From Mucilaginibacter sp. (lineage in GTDB: Bacteria > Bacteroidota > Bacteroidia > Sphingobacteriales > Sphingobacteriaceae), in assembly GCA_019235595.1 (NCBI GenBank), contig JAFAKI010000011.1, forward strand, positions 1 to 7,924: a stretch of DNA of 7,924 bases, in the 5' to 3' direction. The notes beneath the pieces were generated by a model. The model did no database searches. It was not told the origin of the DNA and was given only the letters and a program-made list of their open reading frames with translations. Positions 1-6,346 of this stretch are shown one piece after another (the first letter of the stretch is position 1; every line of letters begins with the position of its first letter). The position numbers and the translations under genes are program-made.

Positions 1-125
1 TGTACTAATTACCATTATATTTACTGCCGGTTCCGGCTCTTGATCCCTGGAAAACAAAAGATGCCCAATTGTTATTGTAGTTCCACCACAATACAGGAAA
101 AGCAAATATAATGGTAATTAGTACA
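1..125. repeat. 22-bp perfect inverted repeat at window edge (arms 1-22 and 104-125)
   Basis: Bases 1-22 are the exact reverse complement of bases 104-125, separated by an 81-base spacer. The inner arm codes for a normal membrane segment of the GT39 protein (residues VLITIIF). The outer arm supplies that protein's last five residues and its stop codon. The repeat may extend past base 1, which cannot be seen. A perfect fold-back placed exactly at a sequence end is typical of chimeric reads or assembly ends. A genuine template-switch mutation is the alternative. Confidence 0.9.
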
Positions 126-760
126 GCCAAATATGGACCGGGATGCCAAAGCCAGTGACGCAGTTCCTTATTAGTACCGATAAACATAAACACCCCTGCA
201 AAGATGAACAGCACGTGGTATTTGCTTAATGTAGCCAGCCCCAGGCATACACCCGTCATGATCCACAAAAACCAGGTACGACCGCTGCTTCTGACTGTTT
301 TTTGATCACCTTTACTATGAAACAGCAATTCAATAATAAAATAAACACTTGCCAGCCAAAAGAACATTAACGGTGCATCTGGCTGAAACCAACAGGCTAC
401 CGATATTGTAAATAAGGCGCTTAAGTTCATGATCAAAACAGCCCAAAAACCGGCTCTGCTGTTATACAACTTCCGTGTGATCAGAAACATCAGCCAGCTC
501 GTCCCGGTAAATAATAACACAGCCGGGAAACGCAGCCCAAGATTAGTTAATCCGAAAATTTTGATACTTATACCGCTTAACCAAAAGAATAAAGGCGGCT
601 GATCAAAGTAACTCCATTCCAAATGGGTCGTCCCACGAAAATAGTAGGCTTCCCCAATTCCGAGGCCTGTATAAGCTGCTATAAAGAGTCGTAAAAAAAA
701 TGTAACCAGGATAAGTATGAGCGTATAAGAGGCCGCGTTACCTTCGGTAAGTTTCTTCAT
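5..760 (-). CDS. GT39-family (PMT/ArnT-like) membrane glycosyltransferase, C-terminally truncated
   Basis: This is the N-terminal half of a polytopic glycosyltransferase of the PMT_2/GT39 group. Such enzymes transfer a sugar from a polyprenyl-phosphate carrier on the outer face of the inner membrane. Visible signs are a first membrane helix at about residues 12-31, the first periplasmic loop with GEAYY (36-40) and SYFDQPPL (50-57), further helices, and a WNYNNNWASFVFQGSRAG stretch typical of the family near residue 240. Family members are usually about 500 residues; this frame stops after 251. The break coincides with the outer arm of the 22-bp inverted repeat: residues K247-N251 and the TAG stop lie in the repeat, so the real C-terminus is probably missing from the window rather than lost by the organism. 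I chose the ATG at 760 over an in-frame GTG at 769 because MKK directly precedes the first helix. In the usual DE motif of the first loop the Asp is Gly here (GEAYY). The HD-like gene lies 111 bases upstream on the same strand. Confidence 0.8.
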   Translation of the reverse strand: MKKLTEGNAASYTLILILVTFFLRLFIAAYTGLGIGEAYYFRGTTHLEWSYFDQPPLFFWLSGISIKIFGLTNLGLRFPAVLLFTGTSWLMFLITRKLYNSRAGFWAVLIMNLSALFTISVACWFQPDAPLMFFWLASVYFIIELLFHSKGDQKTVRSSGRTWFLWIMTGVCLGLATLSKYHVLFIFAGVFMFIGTNKELRHWLWHPGPYLAVLITIIFAFPVLWWNYNNNWASFVFQGSRAGTGSKYNGN

Positions 761-790
761 TTTAAACACAGGGGTATTTTCCTGATCTGC

Positions 791-836
791 AAAGTGAATA
801 ATTCTTTAAAACAAACACGAATTATTTGTTCACTTT
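791..836. repeat. Imperfect inverted repeat between HD-like and GT39 genes
   Basis: Bases 791-803 and 820-836 are complementary over 13 pairs, with a 4-base bulge in the second arm and a 16-base loop. The element lies in the short gap between two minus-strand genes. On the plus strand the second arm runs into six Ts (834-839), as in a terminator, but no plus-strand gene ends here. On the minus strand there is no good T-tract after the stem. It might be a weak terminator or attenuator, but this is unproven. Confidence 0.35.
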
Positions 837-871
837 TTTGAAATGAGGTTATCGGCAGTGAATAGATCAGA

Positions 872-1450
872 CTAGCCTATTCTTGGCTGAATAGACGATT
901 TTGTCATCAGGAAAGCAGGCAGGTACTTATCCATAATTTTATACAGATGACTCATTGCCAATAATTTAATATGAGGAATATTCAATTTATATTTTCTTAT
1001 TTCCCTGGCTTTCTCATTCAGATAGCGCAATCGTACAAATAGCTCTGCATCCGGGTCAAGTTCAAATTTATAAGCTTCCTCTTTGCTCATTCTTCCGCCG
1101 CGTGCTTCTAATTCAGTTTTATCGGCTTCAGACAAATGATCGTAATAACCCAAATATTTGTAGGCCATATACCTGGTAGCCCTCAGGTCACTTTCAACCA
1201 GCGTGGCCAGCCTTTCTGAAAAACCATGTTCGCGCAAATAATCGGCTCCTAATATTTCCCCTGCGTTATGAAAAAATGCAGCCAGTATTACCTCATCCTC
1301 ATATCCTTCTTCTTCAGCCAACGCTGCAGCCTGCGATACTTGCTCTAATTCTGACAATTCCTGATCCGTTGCTTTTCGCTTCCCATACTTCTCATACAGG
1401 GCAAAAACCTCATTTACAATGCTTTCTGGTTTTAAGATTGAGATACTCAT
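872..1450 (-). CDS. HD-phosphohydrolase-like protein with degenerate metal site
   Basis: This soluble protein of 192 residues resembles the COG4341/PhnZ-like HD family. Shared landmarks, in order, are LEQVSQAAALAEEEG (35-49), EVILAAFFHNAGEIL (53-67), RATRYMAYKYL (90-100), a following LS..., then ARGGRMSKEEAYKFE (116-130) and VRLRYLNEKAREI (139-151). These align with the family pattern LEHALQAA, ALLHDIGHLL, HV.AKRYL, QGGpMs..E...FE and RRWDD.AK. The metal ligands are mostly replaced: the first His is Gln37, the HD pair is His61-Asn62, the next His is Glu65, the LHV His appears to be Asp88, and the late Asp is Asn145. Family members that are active oxygenases or phosphohydrolases need these residues, so this is probably not a canonical HD enzyme; it may bind a ligand or partner instead. 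The start is the only ATG near the conserved N-terminus, with no clear ribosome binding site. It is divergent from the glycosyltransferase at 1635. On the minus strand a one-mismatch -7 box (TTCATTTG, bases 1467-1474) lies upstream, without a clear -33 box. Confidence 0.75.
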   Translation of the reverse strand: MSISILKPESIVNEVFALYEKYGKRKATDQELSELEQVSQAAALAEEEGYEDEVILAAFFHNAGEILGADYLREHGFSERLATLVESDLRATRYMAYKYLGYYDHLSEADKTELEARGGRMSKEEAYKFELDPDAELFVRLRYLNEKAREIRKYKLNIPHIKLLAMSHLYKIMDKYLPAFLMTKSSIQPRIG

Positions 1451-1610
1451 GATATACGGCTTTATACAAATGAAACAACTGCATATTATTAAATTATTAA
1501 TTCAACATGATGTATTCATAATGGTTTCTTAATCTTGAAAAAATATATAATGAGTATGAAAAACACATGAAATACATAAAAACTTAACATTTATTTAACT
1601 GTTACATAAC

Positions 1611-1618
1611 TACCTTTG
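1611..1618 (+). promoter_or_regulatory. Bacteroidota -7 promoter element (TACCTTTG) for the glycosyltransferase
   Basis: TACCTTTG matches the Bacteroidota -7 consensus TAnnTTTG exactly and lies 16 bases before the ATG at 1635, so the predicted leader is only about ten bases. The -33 position (about 1589-1591) is AT-rich but lacks a clear TTG. The 184-base divergent gap (1451-1634) is otherwise AT-rich with no other structure that I can support. Confidence 0.6.
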
Positions 1619-1634
1619 TAAAGCTATCGCAAGG

Positions 1635-2648
1635 ATGAAAATACTTTATGCAATACAGGGCACCGGCAACGGACATTTGAGTCGCTCGATGGACATAGTG
1701 CCCCTTCTTAAACAGATGGCCGATGTGGACGTACTGGTTAGTGGCACACAAGGCGACCTGGTTCTCCCTTTCCCTGTTAAATACAAATTCAACGGTTTTG
1801 GTTTTATTTTTGGTAAATCCGGCGGGGTTGATTTATGGAAAACGTTTTACAAATCCCGTTTCCGGAATTTTCTAAAAGAGGTCAATAAAGTTCCCGTTCA
1901 GGAATACGATTTGGTGATCAATGATTTTGAACCGGTATCGGCCTGGGCGTGTTATATGAAGGATAAGCCCTGTATAGGTTTGAGTCACCAGGCAGCGGTA
2001 TTGGGCGAAAATACGCCCAAGCCTGATGATACCGACATGATCGGTAAATTGATACTAAAGAACTATGCCCCTGTAACTGTTCAATACGGATTTCATTTTA
2101 AGGCTTTTGACGAAAATACCTTTACCCCTGTGATCCGAAAGCAGGTGCGTGAGCAAAAAACATCCTTTAAAGGGCACTATACCGTTTACCTACCGGCTTA
2201 TGACGATGACAGGCTTATCAAAAGGCTGTCTGAATTTAAAGATGTGGAATGGGATGTGTTCTCCAAACACAACAAAAAGGTGCTGAAACATAAGAATGTT
2301 TCAATCCAGCCCATTGATAACGAAAAATTTATCAAAAGTATGGCCCAATCGGCAGGCGTGTTGTGTGGTGCAGGCTTTGAAACACCGGCAGAAGCCCTAT
2401 TTATGAAGAAAAAACTGCTGGTTATTCCGATGAAGAGTCAATATGAGCAACATTTAAACGCTGCGGCCTTAAAATCGATGGGCGTGCCGGTAATCAAAAG
2501 CCTGAAACCTAAACATGATGAGATCATCCACAAATGGCTTGAAAAGGGTAAAGTGATTGAAGTGGATTACCAGGATAATACCCAGGAAATTTTAGAGTAC
2601 GTTGTGGCAAGACATTCAGTCGCAGCACTGTCGCTGATGAAAGCTTAA
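1635..2648 (+). CDS. MJ1255-type (GT-B fold) cytoplasmic glycosyltransferase
   Basis: The 337-residue product looks like a GT-B fold glycosyltransferase of the uncharacterised MJ1255/TIGR00661 type, distantly related to MurG (GT28) and GT1 enzymes. The N-terminus MKILYAIQGTGNGHLSR (1-17) carries the glycine-rich first loop with GNGH, as MurG-like enzymes do. The segment LVINDFEPVSAWA fits the end of the N-terminal Rossmann domain, and SHQAAVLG fits the following loop. The C-terminal domain has CGAGFETPAEAL (244 onward), then LLVIPMKSQYEQHLNAAAL, the usual nucleotide-sugar binding and QxxNA-like region. There is no signal peptide or membrane helix, so it should act in the cytoplasm or on the inner face of the membrane, probably on a UDP-sugar. 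Donor and acceptor cannot be read from the sequence. The start has a perfect -7 promoter box just upstream and an AAGG directly before the ATG. The next gene begins 35 bases downstream but has its own -7 box. Confidence 0.8.
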   Translation: MKILYAIQGTGNGHLSRSMDIVPLLKQMADVDVLVSGTQGDLVLPFPVKYKFNGFGFIFGKSGGVDLWKTFYKSRFRNFLKEVNKVPVQEYDLVINDFEPVSAWACYMKDKPCIGLSHQAAVLGENTPKPDDTDMIGKLILKNYAPVTVQYGFHFKAFDENTFTPVIRKQVREQKTSFKGHYTVYLPAYDDDRLIKRLSEFKDVEWDVFSKHNKKVLKHKNVSIQPIDNEKFIKSMAQSAGVLCGAGFETPAEALFMKKKLLVIPMKSQYEQHLNAAALKSMGVPVIKSLKPKHDEIIHKWLEKGKVIEVDYQDNTQEILEYVVARHSVAALSLMKA

Positions 2649-2654
2649 TTTGCT

Positions 2655-2662
2655 TACATTTG
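2655..2662 (+). promoter_or_regulatory. -7 promoter element (TACATTTG) for the small gene at 2684
   Basis: TACATTTG matches the TAnnTTTG consensus exactly and begins six bases after the stop codon of the glycosyltransferase gene. It lies 21 bases before the ATG at 2684. No TTG is seen at the -33 distance. The small gene may be transcribed both from here and by read-through. Confidence 0.45.
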
Positions 2663-2683
2663 GCCTCTAATCTAAAAGCAATC

Positions 2684-2869
2684 ATGGCACAAAAAGTAAT
2701 TACTGTGAACATTAATGTTTACGAGCAAACCGTAACCAATCGCCACTCTGCATACGAGATCAAGGATGTAAACAAATACCTGGACGAAGGATGGACCATA
2801 AAACAAATTATACCAGGTACCACCACGGCGGCTAACTGGACCAACCTTACATTTATATTGGAGAAATAA
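2684..2869 (+). CDS. Small conserved-looking hypothetical protein, 61 aa
   Basis: I do not recognise the family with confidence. The product has 61 residues, no signal peptide and no membrane segment. It reads as a beta strand (KVITVNINVYE), a helix (SAYEIKDVNKYLDEGW), a strand (TIKQIIP) and a last strand (LTFILEK). The pattern of a helix ending in LDEGW followed by a strand and a final F-x-LEK strand resembles small DUF4177-like proteins of Bacteroidota; that is a resemblance only. I chose the ATG at 2684 rather than an in-frame TTG at 2660, because the TTG falls inside the -7 promoter box and would add residues with no family-like pattern. It sits between the glycosyltransferase and the kinase on the same strand, with 118 bases to the kinase start. 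Confidence 0.65.
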   Translation: MAQKVITVNINVYEQTVTNRHSAYEIKDVNKYLDEGWTIKQIIPGTTTAANWTNLTFILEK

Positions 2870-2950
2870 GAAATTTAATCGGCAACTTCCTGGTAAATAA
2901 GGTTGTGCCACAAACCAACAGGAGTTTCCTTTTTGAACTTGTCTTAATTG

Positions 2951-2980
2951 TTGTTAACTAGCTTAGTTTACCGATATTTG
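2951..2980 (+). promoter_or_regulatory. Probable Bacteroidota promoter (TTG-N19-GATATTTG) of the kinase operon
   Basis: A TTG at 2951-2953 is followed after exactly 19 bases by GATATTTG (2973-2980), one mismatch from TAnnTTTG. This is the expected -33/-7 arrangement. A second TTG directly precedes the first (2948-2950). The predicted transcription start falls within a few bases of the kinase ATG at 2988, so the mRNA would be nearly leaderless. Confidence 0.55.
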
Positions 2981-2987
2981 GCAATTG

Positions 2988-4115
2988 ATGAGCCATTCTA
3001 CCTCAACCGATACCCGCCTTTATAACCTGATAGCTGCCTTTAAGATCGATGCTAATATAGCGTCGGTCGTTCCATTTGGGAGCGGACATATTAACGATAC
3101 CTACCGGATCAAAAACAGCGACCCTGACGGAATTGACTATTTACTACAACGTATCAATCACCATGTATTTAAGAATGTGCCTGCCCTGATGCAGAACCTG
3201 CTTTATGTTACCGAACATTTAAAGGAAAAACTCACTGAAATACCCGACTCAGACCTTGAAAAGGAAGTGATGACCATTGTAGAAACACGAAACGGTAAGC
3301 CTTATTTTCAAGACGGTGATGGTAACTATTGGCGTGTATTTCATTTCCTGAAAGATACCCGCAGCTACGACCAGGTAACTACCGAACAACAGGCCTACGA
3401 AGGCGGTAAAGCATTTGGCCGTTTCCAGGCTTTACTTTCGGATATGGAACCGGGTTTGATAAAAGATACTATACCCGATTTCCATAATATCGAATCGCGT
3501 TTAGCGAAATTTGAACAGGCTGTTGAGGCGGATAAAGTTGGAAGACTGCACAAAGTATTACCAGAGGCTGAGTTTATCAGGCGCCGCGCCAATGAAATGA
3601 GCGAGATACTGCGATTGGGCCGTGCCGGTTTGTTACCGCTTCGGATTGTTCATAATGACACCAAGTTTAACAATGTTTTGCTGGATAGCAGCGACCATGC
3701 CCAATGTGTTATCGATCTGGATACGGTAATGCCGGGCTATGTTGCCTATGATTTTGGCGACTCGATCCGTACCATCGCTAATACGGCCGCAGAGGATGAA
3801 GAGAACGTCAAATTGATCGACATAAATATTTCATTATTTGAATCTTATACAAAAGGGTATATAAAGGAAGCAATTGCATTTTTAACTGATACCGAACTGA
3901 ATTCCCTTTTAAAAGGCGTACTACTTTTACCATATGCACAGACCATCCGATTCCTAACAGACTATTTGGAGGGCGATCATTATTATAAAATTCACTCGCC
4001 AGATCATAATCTTCAGCGGACACGCGCTCAACTAGCCCTGGTAAAAAAGCTTGAGGAGAGCAGAGAAAAACTAGGCCAGATCATACTGGATACCTGGCAA
4101 CAATACAAATCTTAA
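2988..4115 (+). CDS. NahK-like N-acetylhexosamine 1-kinase (APH-fold phosphotransferase)
   Basis: The 375-residue protein has the aminoglycoside-phosphotransferase/choline-kinase fold. Along its whole length it resembles the Bifidobacterium N-acetylhexosamine 1-kinase NahK (about 360 residues), which phosphorylates GlcNAc or GalNAc at C1 using ATP. Shared features are the nucleotide loop PFGSGHINDTY (29-39), YLLQRIN, the catalytic loop VHNDTKFNN with H222 and D224 (Brenner motif), the Mg-binding IDLDTVMPG with D243 and D245, YDFGDSIR (D255, D258), a TAAEDEENV segment, and near the C-terminus RFLTDYLEGDHYYKIHSPDHNLQRTRAQLALV, which closely mirrors NahK. It is cytoplasmic. Drug resistance is unlikely despite the fold name. 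The ATG at 2988 is preferred over the TTG at 2985; the N-terminal length then matches NahK. It is the first gene of an operon with the DUF3472 gene four bases downstream. The exact sugar (GlcNAc, GalNAc or a neutral hexose) is not certain. Confidence 0.85.
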   Translation: MSHSTSTDTRLYNLIAAFKIDANIASVVPFGSGHINDTYRIKNSDPDGIDYLLQRINHHVFKNVPALMQNLLYVTEHLKEKLTEIPDSDLEKEVMTIVETRNGKPYFQDGDGNYWRVFHFLKDTRSYDQVTTEQQAYEGGKAFGRFQALLSDMEPGLIKDTIPDFHNIESRLAKFEQAVEADKVGRLHKVLPEAEFIRRRANEMSEILRLGRAGLLPLRIVHNDTKFNNVLLDSSDHAQCVIDLDTVMPGYVAYDFGDSIRTIANTAAEDEENVKLIDINISLFESYTKGYIKEAIAFLTDTELNSLLKGVLLLPYAQTIRFLTDYLEGDHYYKIHSPDHNLQRTRAQLALVKKLEESREKLGQIILDTWQQYKS

Positions 4116-4119
4116 ACTG

Positions 4120-5421
4120 ATGAAATCTTTACTGAAAATATTTATCTCAATTATAACTTTTACAATCCTTTCGACAGCTTCATTTGCTAGACCTTTAGCC
4201 GATAGCCTTACCACTGTGCCGATTGGTGGTAATGCCTGGCGCACAGATAAAGACACTTCCGGAGGAAACATAAGCAACGAAGGTATTGTGCGTTGGAGTA
4301 ATAAGGCCGCTAAATATGTTATTTATTTTCGTTTGGGGAGCACAGGTAAATTCAAACTATACCTGAATATGGTTGTGCCGGCTGGCAAAAGCAAGTTAGC
4401 TGTGACTGCTTTTGGATTGACTAAAGAAGTTTCAGCGCCCGCCGGTTCTTCACGAGATGTTTATGTTGGTGAATGGACCGCTGTCGATACTGGTTATGTG
4501 GCTGTCAAAATAAAAGGCATATCCAAAACTGATAGCTTGTTTGCCAACATCAGCAGCATAAAATTACAGGGAACCGCCATCAACAACAAAACCACTTTTG
4601 TAAAAAATAATGAAGGCGAGTTTTTCTACTGGGGACACCGCGGGCCATCGGTGCATTTGGGTTATACCATTCCGGATGGAATTAATGCAGAATGGTTCTA
4701 CAACGAAGTGACCGTACCCAAAGGCAACGATGTATTAGGCTCCTATTTTATGGCTGATGGTTTTGGCGAGGGCTATTTTGGCATGCAGGTAAACTCTCCT
4801 ACTGTGCGGCATATACTTTTTTCGGTGTGGAGCCCATTTACCACCGATGATCCTAAATCCATTCCTGATGATCAAAAGATCGTCATGTTAAAAAAGGGGG
4901 ATAATGTGCATACCGGCGAATTTGGGAATGAAGGTTCAGGTGGCCAAAGCTACATGAACTATTTATGGCATGCTGGCGAAACTTACAAATTTCTGATGCA
5001 CGCTAAGCCTGATGGCAAAGGCCGGACTGAATACACCGCTTACTTCTTTGCGCCTGAATTAAACAAATGGCAATTAATCGCCAGCTTTAGTCGCCCAAAG
5101 ACAAATACCTACTTAAAACATCTGCACTCCTTCCTTGAAAATTTTGAACCTGAACAGGGCACAAAAACCCGAGAGGTATTATTCAATAATCAATGGATAT
5201 GCGATAGTAACGGCAATTGGACCGAGCTCACCAAAGCCCGCTTTACTGGCGACAATACCGCAGCAAAAGGTTACCGGATGGATTATGCAGGCGGATTAGA
5301 TGGCGACTCCTTTTTCCTAAGAAATTGCGGCTTTTCAAACCATTATACGCCACGCAATAGCTATTTCAACCGTCCAGCCGGAGGGAAAAAGCCAGATATT
5401 GATTTCAGCAAGTTGCCGTAG
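4120..5421 (+). CDS. Secreted DUF5077/DUF3472 domain protein
   Basis: The 433-residue product has a clear Sec signal peptide: MKSLLK, a hydrophobic core to residue 19, and a likely cut after SFA at residue 23. There is no lipobox cysteine, so it is periplasmic or exported rather than a lipoprotein. Residues of about 30-155 look like DUF5077, a beta-sandwich module often found N-terminal to DUF3472; it opens with the typical PIGGNAWRTD. Residues of about 165-370 look like DUF3472, with FFYWGHRGPSVHLGY (168 onward), EWFYNEVTVP, SYFMADGFGEGYFGMQVNS, HILFSVWSPF and WHAGETYKFL. The function of DUF3472 is not known to me; a role in carbohydrate binding or processing is commonly supposed and fits the neighbouring sugar kinase. 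Only four bases separate it from the kinase stop, so the two are translated from one mRNA. It ends eight bases from the convergent PAP2 gene, with no clear terminator between them. Confidence 0.85.
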   Translation: MKSLLKIFISIITFTILSTASFARPLADSLTTVPIGGNAWRTDKDTSGGNISNEGIVRWSNKAAKYVIYFRLGSTGKFKLYLNMVVPAGKSKLAVTAFGLTKEVSAPAGSSRDVYVGEWTAVDTGYVAVKIKGISKTDSLFANISSIKLQGTAINNKTTFVKNNEGEFFYWGHRGPSVHLGYTIPDGINAEWFYNEVTVPKGNDVLGSYFMADGFGEGYFGMQVNSPTVRHILFSVWSPFTTDDPKSIPDDQKIVMLKKGDNVHTGEFGNEGSGGQSYMNYLWHAGETYKFLMHAKPDGKGRTEYTAYFFAPELNKWQLIASFSRPKTNTYLKHLHSFLENFEPEQGTKTREVLFNNQWICDSNGNWTELTKARFTGDNTAAKGYRMDYAGGLDGDSFFLRNCGFSNHYTPRNSYFNRPAGGKKPDIDFSKLP

Positions 5422-5429
5422 TATTGTAA

Positions 5430-6248
5430 TTAAAATGTTTTTGCAAATGAGATTCCCGGCACGCCGTACTGGTAAGTTGGCATAAGCAACATCGTTTTCT
5501 TATTGCCGTTTTTATCCTTGTGTGTAAGCCAGTTACGGATATAAGGATAGGTTAGATAAGAAAGCTTGGTGGACAGAATGCCCAACCCTGCACCGGCTAC
5601 TACATCGCTGAACCAATGGTCGCGATTGTATAGCCGGAATACACCGGTAGTTGTTGCAATACTGTAGGCAACTACACCATACCATGGCGATTTGGCATCG
5701 TACTCCTGCGCCATAAATTCAGCGCCCATAAACGCCGTAGCGGTGTGCCCTGACGGGAAAGATAAATAATCACCATGATTGGGCCGTAGCCGGTGAGTGA
5801 GGTGCTTGGTAACCCCAGCCGATATCGCCAAGAAACTTCCCGACAAGCCAAGCAATACGGTCCGGTCAATAAACCTATTTTTGCCGGGGATTCCAACCAG
5901 GTTTAAACCGTACACGAGTATAACAGGTGCAAATTGAAAATAACTTTCAGCTTTAGTGCTGAAAGTTGAATCGCTTTTTGCGATCCCGGAATGAATATAA
6001 TAATCAAAACGACGAATTGGATGCACCGCAAATGAGAGCGCTCCATAAGTAATCATAGCACCAGGCGGGACCAGCGACAGCGGATTACTATGCAGCTTTT
6101 TTACCGTGTCCGGCGCTGTCAAAATATCTTTCTTTACGGTATCAACAATCTTCTTTTTTGTAGTGTCCGTAACTTGTGCACCGGCTTCAAATGTTATGAA
6201 ACAAAGTAATATAAGAACAAAACTTTTCAAGGCATTAAATTTTAGCAT
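5430..6248 (-). CDS. PAP2-family membrane phosphatase, copy 1
   Basis: This is an integral membrane phosphatase of the PAP2 superfamily, acting on the periplasmic face on lipid phosphates or pyrophosphates (phosphatidic acid, PGP, undecaprenyl-PP or lipid A type substrates; which one cannot be told). All three signature motifs are present: K148-x6-R155-P156, PSGH (165-168), and R205-x5-H211-x3-D215, with Phe rather than Ser before R205. An N-terminal signal sequence (1-24, ending EAGA) is followed by a soluble stretch with three DT(T/V)KK-like repeats (28-51), then about six hydrophobic segments. The tail ends MPTYQYGVPGISFAKTF. I chose ATG 6248 (272 residues) over GTG 6254, because a GAGGTGG ribosome site lies just upstream of the ATG and overlaps the GTG. 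It is a tandem paralogue of the next minus-strand gene, from which it is separated by 98 bases. Its start codon is bracketed by a 16-bp inverted repeat. Confidence 0.88.
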   Translation of the reverse strand: MLKFNALKSFVLILLCFITFEAGAQVTDTTKKKIVDTVKKDILTAPDTVKKLHSNPLSLVPPGAMITYGALSFAVHPIRRFDYYIHSGIAKSDSTFSTKAESYFQFAPVILVYGLNLVGIPGKNRFIDRTVLLGLSGSFLAISAGVTKHLTHRLRPNHGDYLSFPSGHTATAFMGAEFMAQEYDAKSPWYGVVAYSIATTTGVFRLYNRDHWFSDVVAGAGLGILSTKLSYLTYPYIRNWLTHKDKNGNKKTMLLMPTYQYGVPGISFAKTF

Positions 6249-6316
6249 TACCACCTCATCATTTAAATAAAAAATTTACTTAAATTGTTTGATGATTTAA
6301 CTAAAATTTAATGCCT
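6230..6316 (-). promoter_or_regulatory. 16-bp perfect inverted repeat enclosing the start of PAP2 copy 1, with nested hairpin
   Basis: Bases 6230-6245 and 6301-6316 are perfect reverse complements with a 55-base loop. One arm is codons 2-7 of the PAP2 gene; the other lies in its leader. The loop holds the ribosome site and ATG. Inside the loop a second hairpin can form (6256-6266 with 6280-6284 and 6290-6295, six plus five pairs, split by a bulge), ending at the ribosome site. In the mRNA this could hide or expose the start. It could equally be an accident of AT-rich DNA or a template-switch scar. Confidence 0.5.
6251..6257 (-). promoter_or_regulatory. Shine-Dalgarno-like site deciding the PAP2 copy 1 start
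   Basis: On the minus strand GAGGTGG ends two bases before ATG 6248, with GAGG spaced five bases from it. It is the only convincing Shine-Dalgarno site in the window. It overlaps the alternative GTG at 6254, which argues against that codon as the start. Confidence 0.5.
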
Positions 6317-6346
6317 ACTAAACGCCGCCTGAATTAAAAAGGGAAA

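Noticed and set aside
1..760. GT39 gene as a true pseudogene
   Set aside because: The stop codon comes from the terminal inverted copy at the very edge of the window, so an assembly artefact is more likely than a real nonsense or frameshift event.
2524..2911. Open frames on the minus strand over 2524-2712 and 2672-2911
   Set aside because: They lie antisense to the glycosyltransferase end and the small gene, have low-complexity or Cys-rich composition and no family pattern.
2988..4115. Aminoglycoside resistance gene, as the APH fold might suggest
   Set aside because: The protein matches the NahK sugar 1-kinase pattern along its full length and sits with a secreted glycan-type protein; nothing points to drug modification.
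5455..5466. Short GC palindrome (CGGC-AC-GCCG) near the end of PAP2 copy 1
   Set aside because: It lies inside the coding region, has a two-base loop and no T-tract, so it is not a terminator.
6246..6300. Invertible promoter or phase-variation switch between the 16-bp arms
   Set aside because: The 55-base segment is very short for a recombinase switch, one arm is coding sequence, and no invertase gene is nearby.
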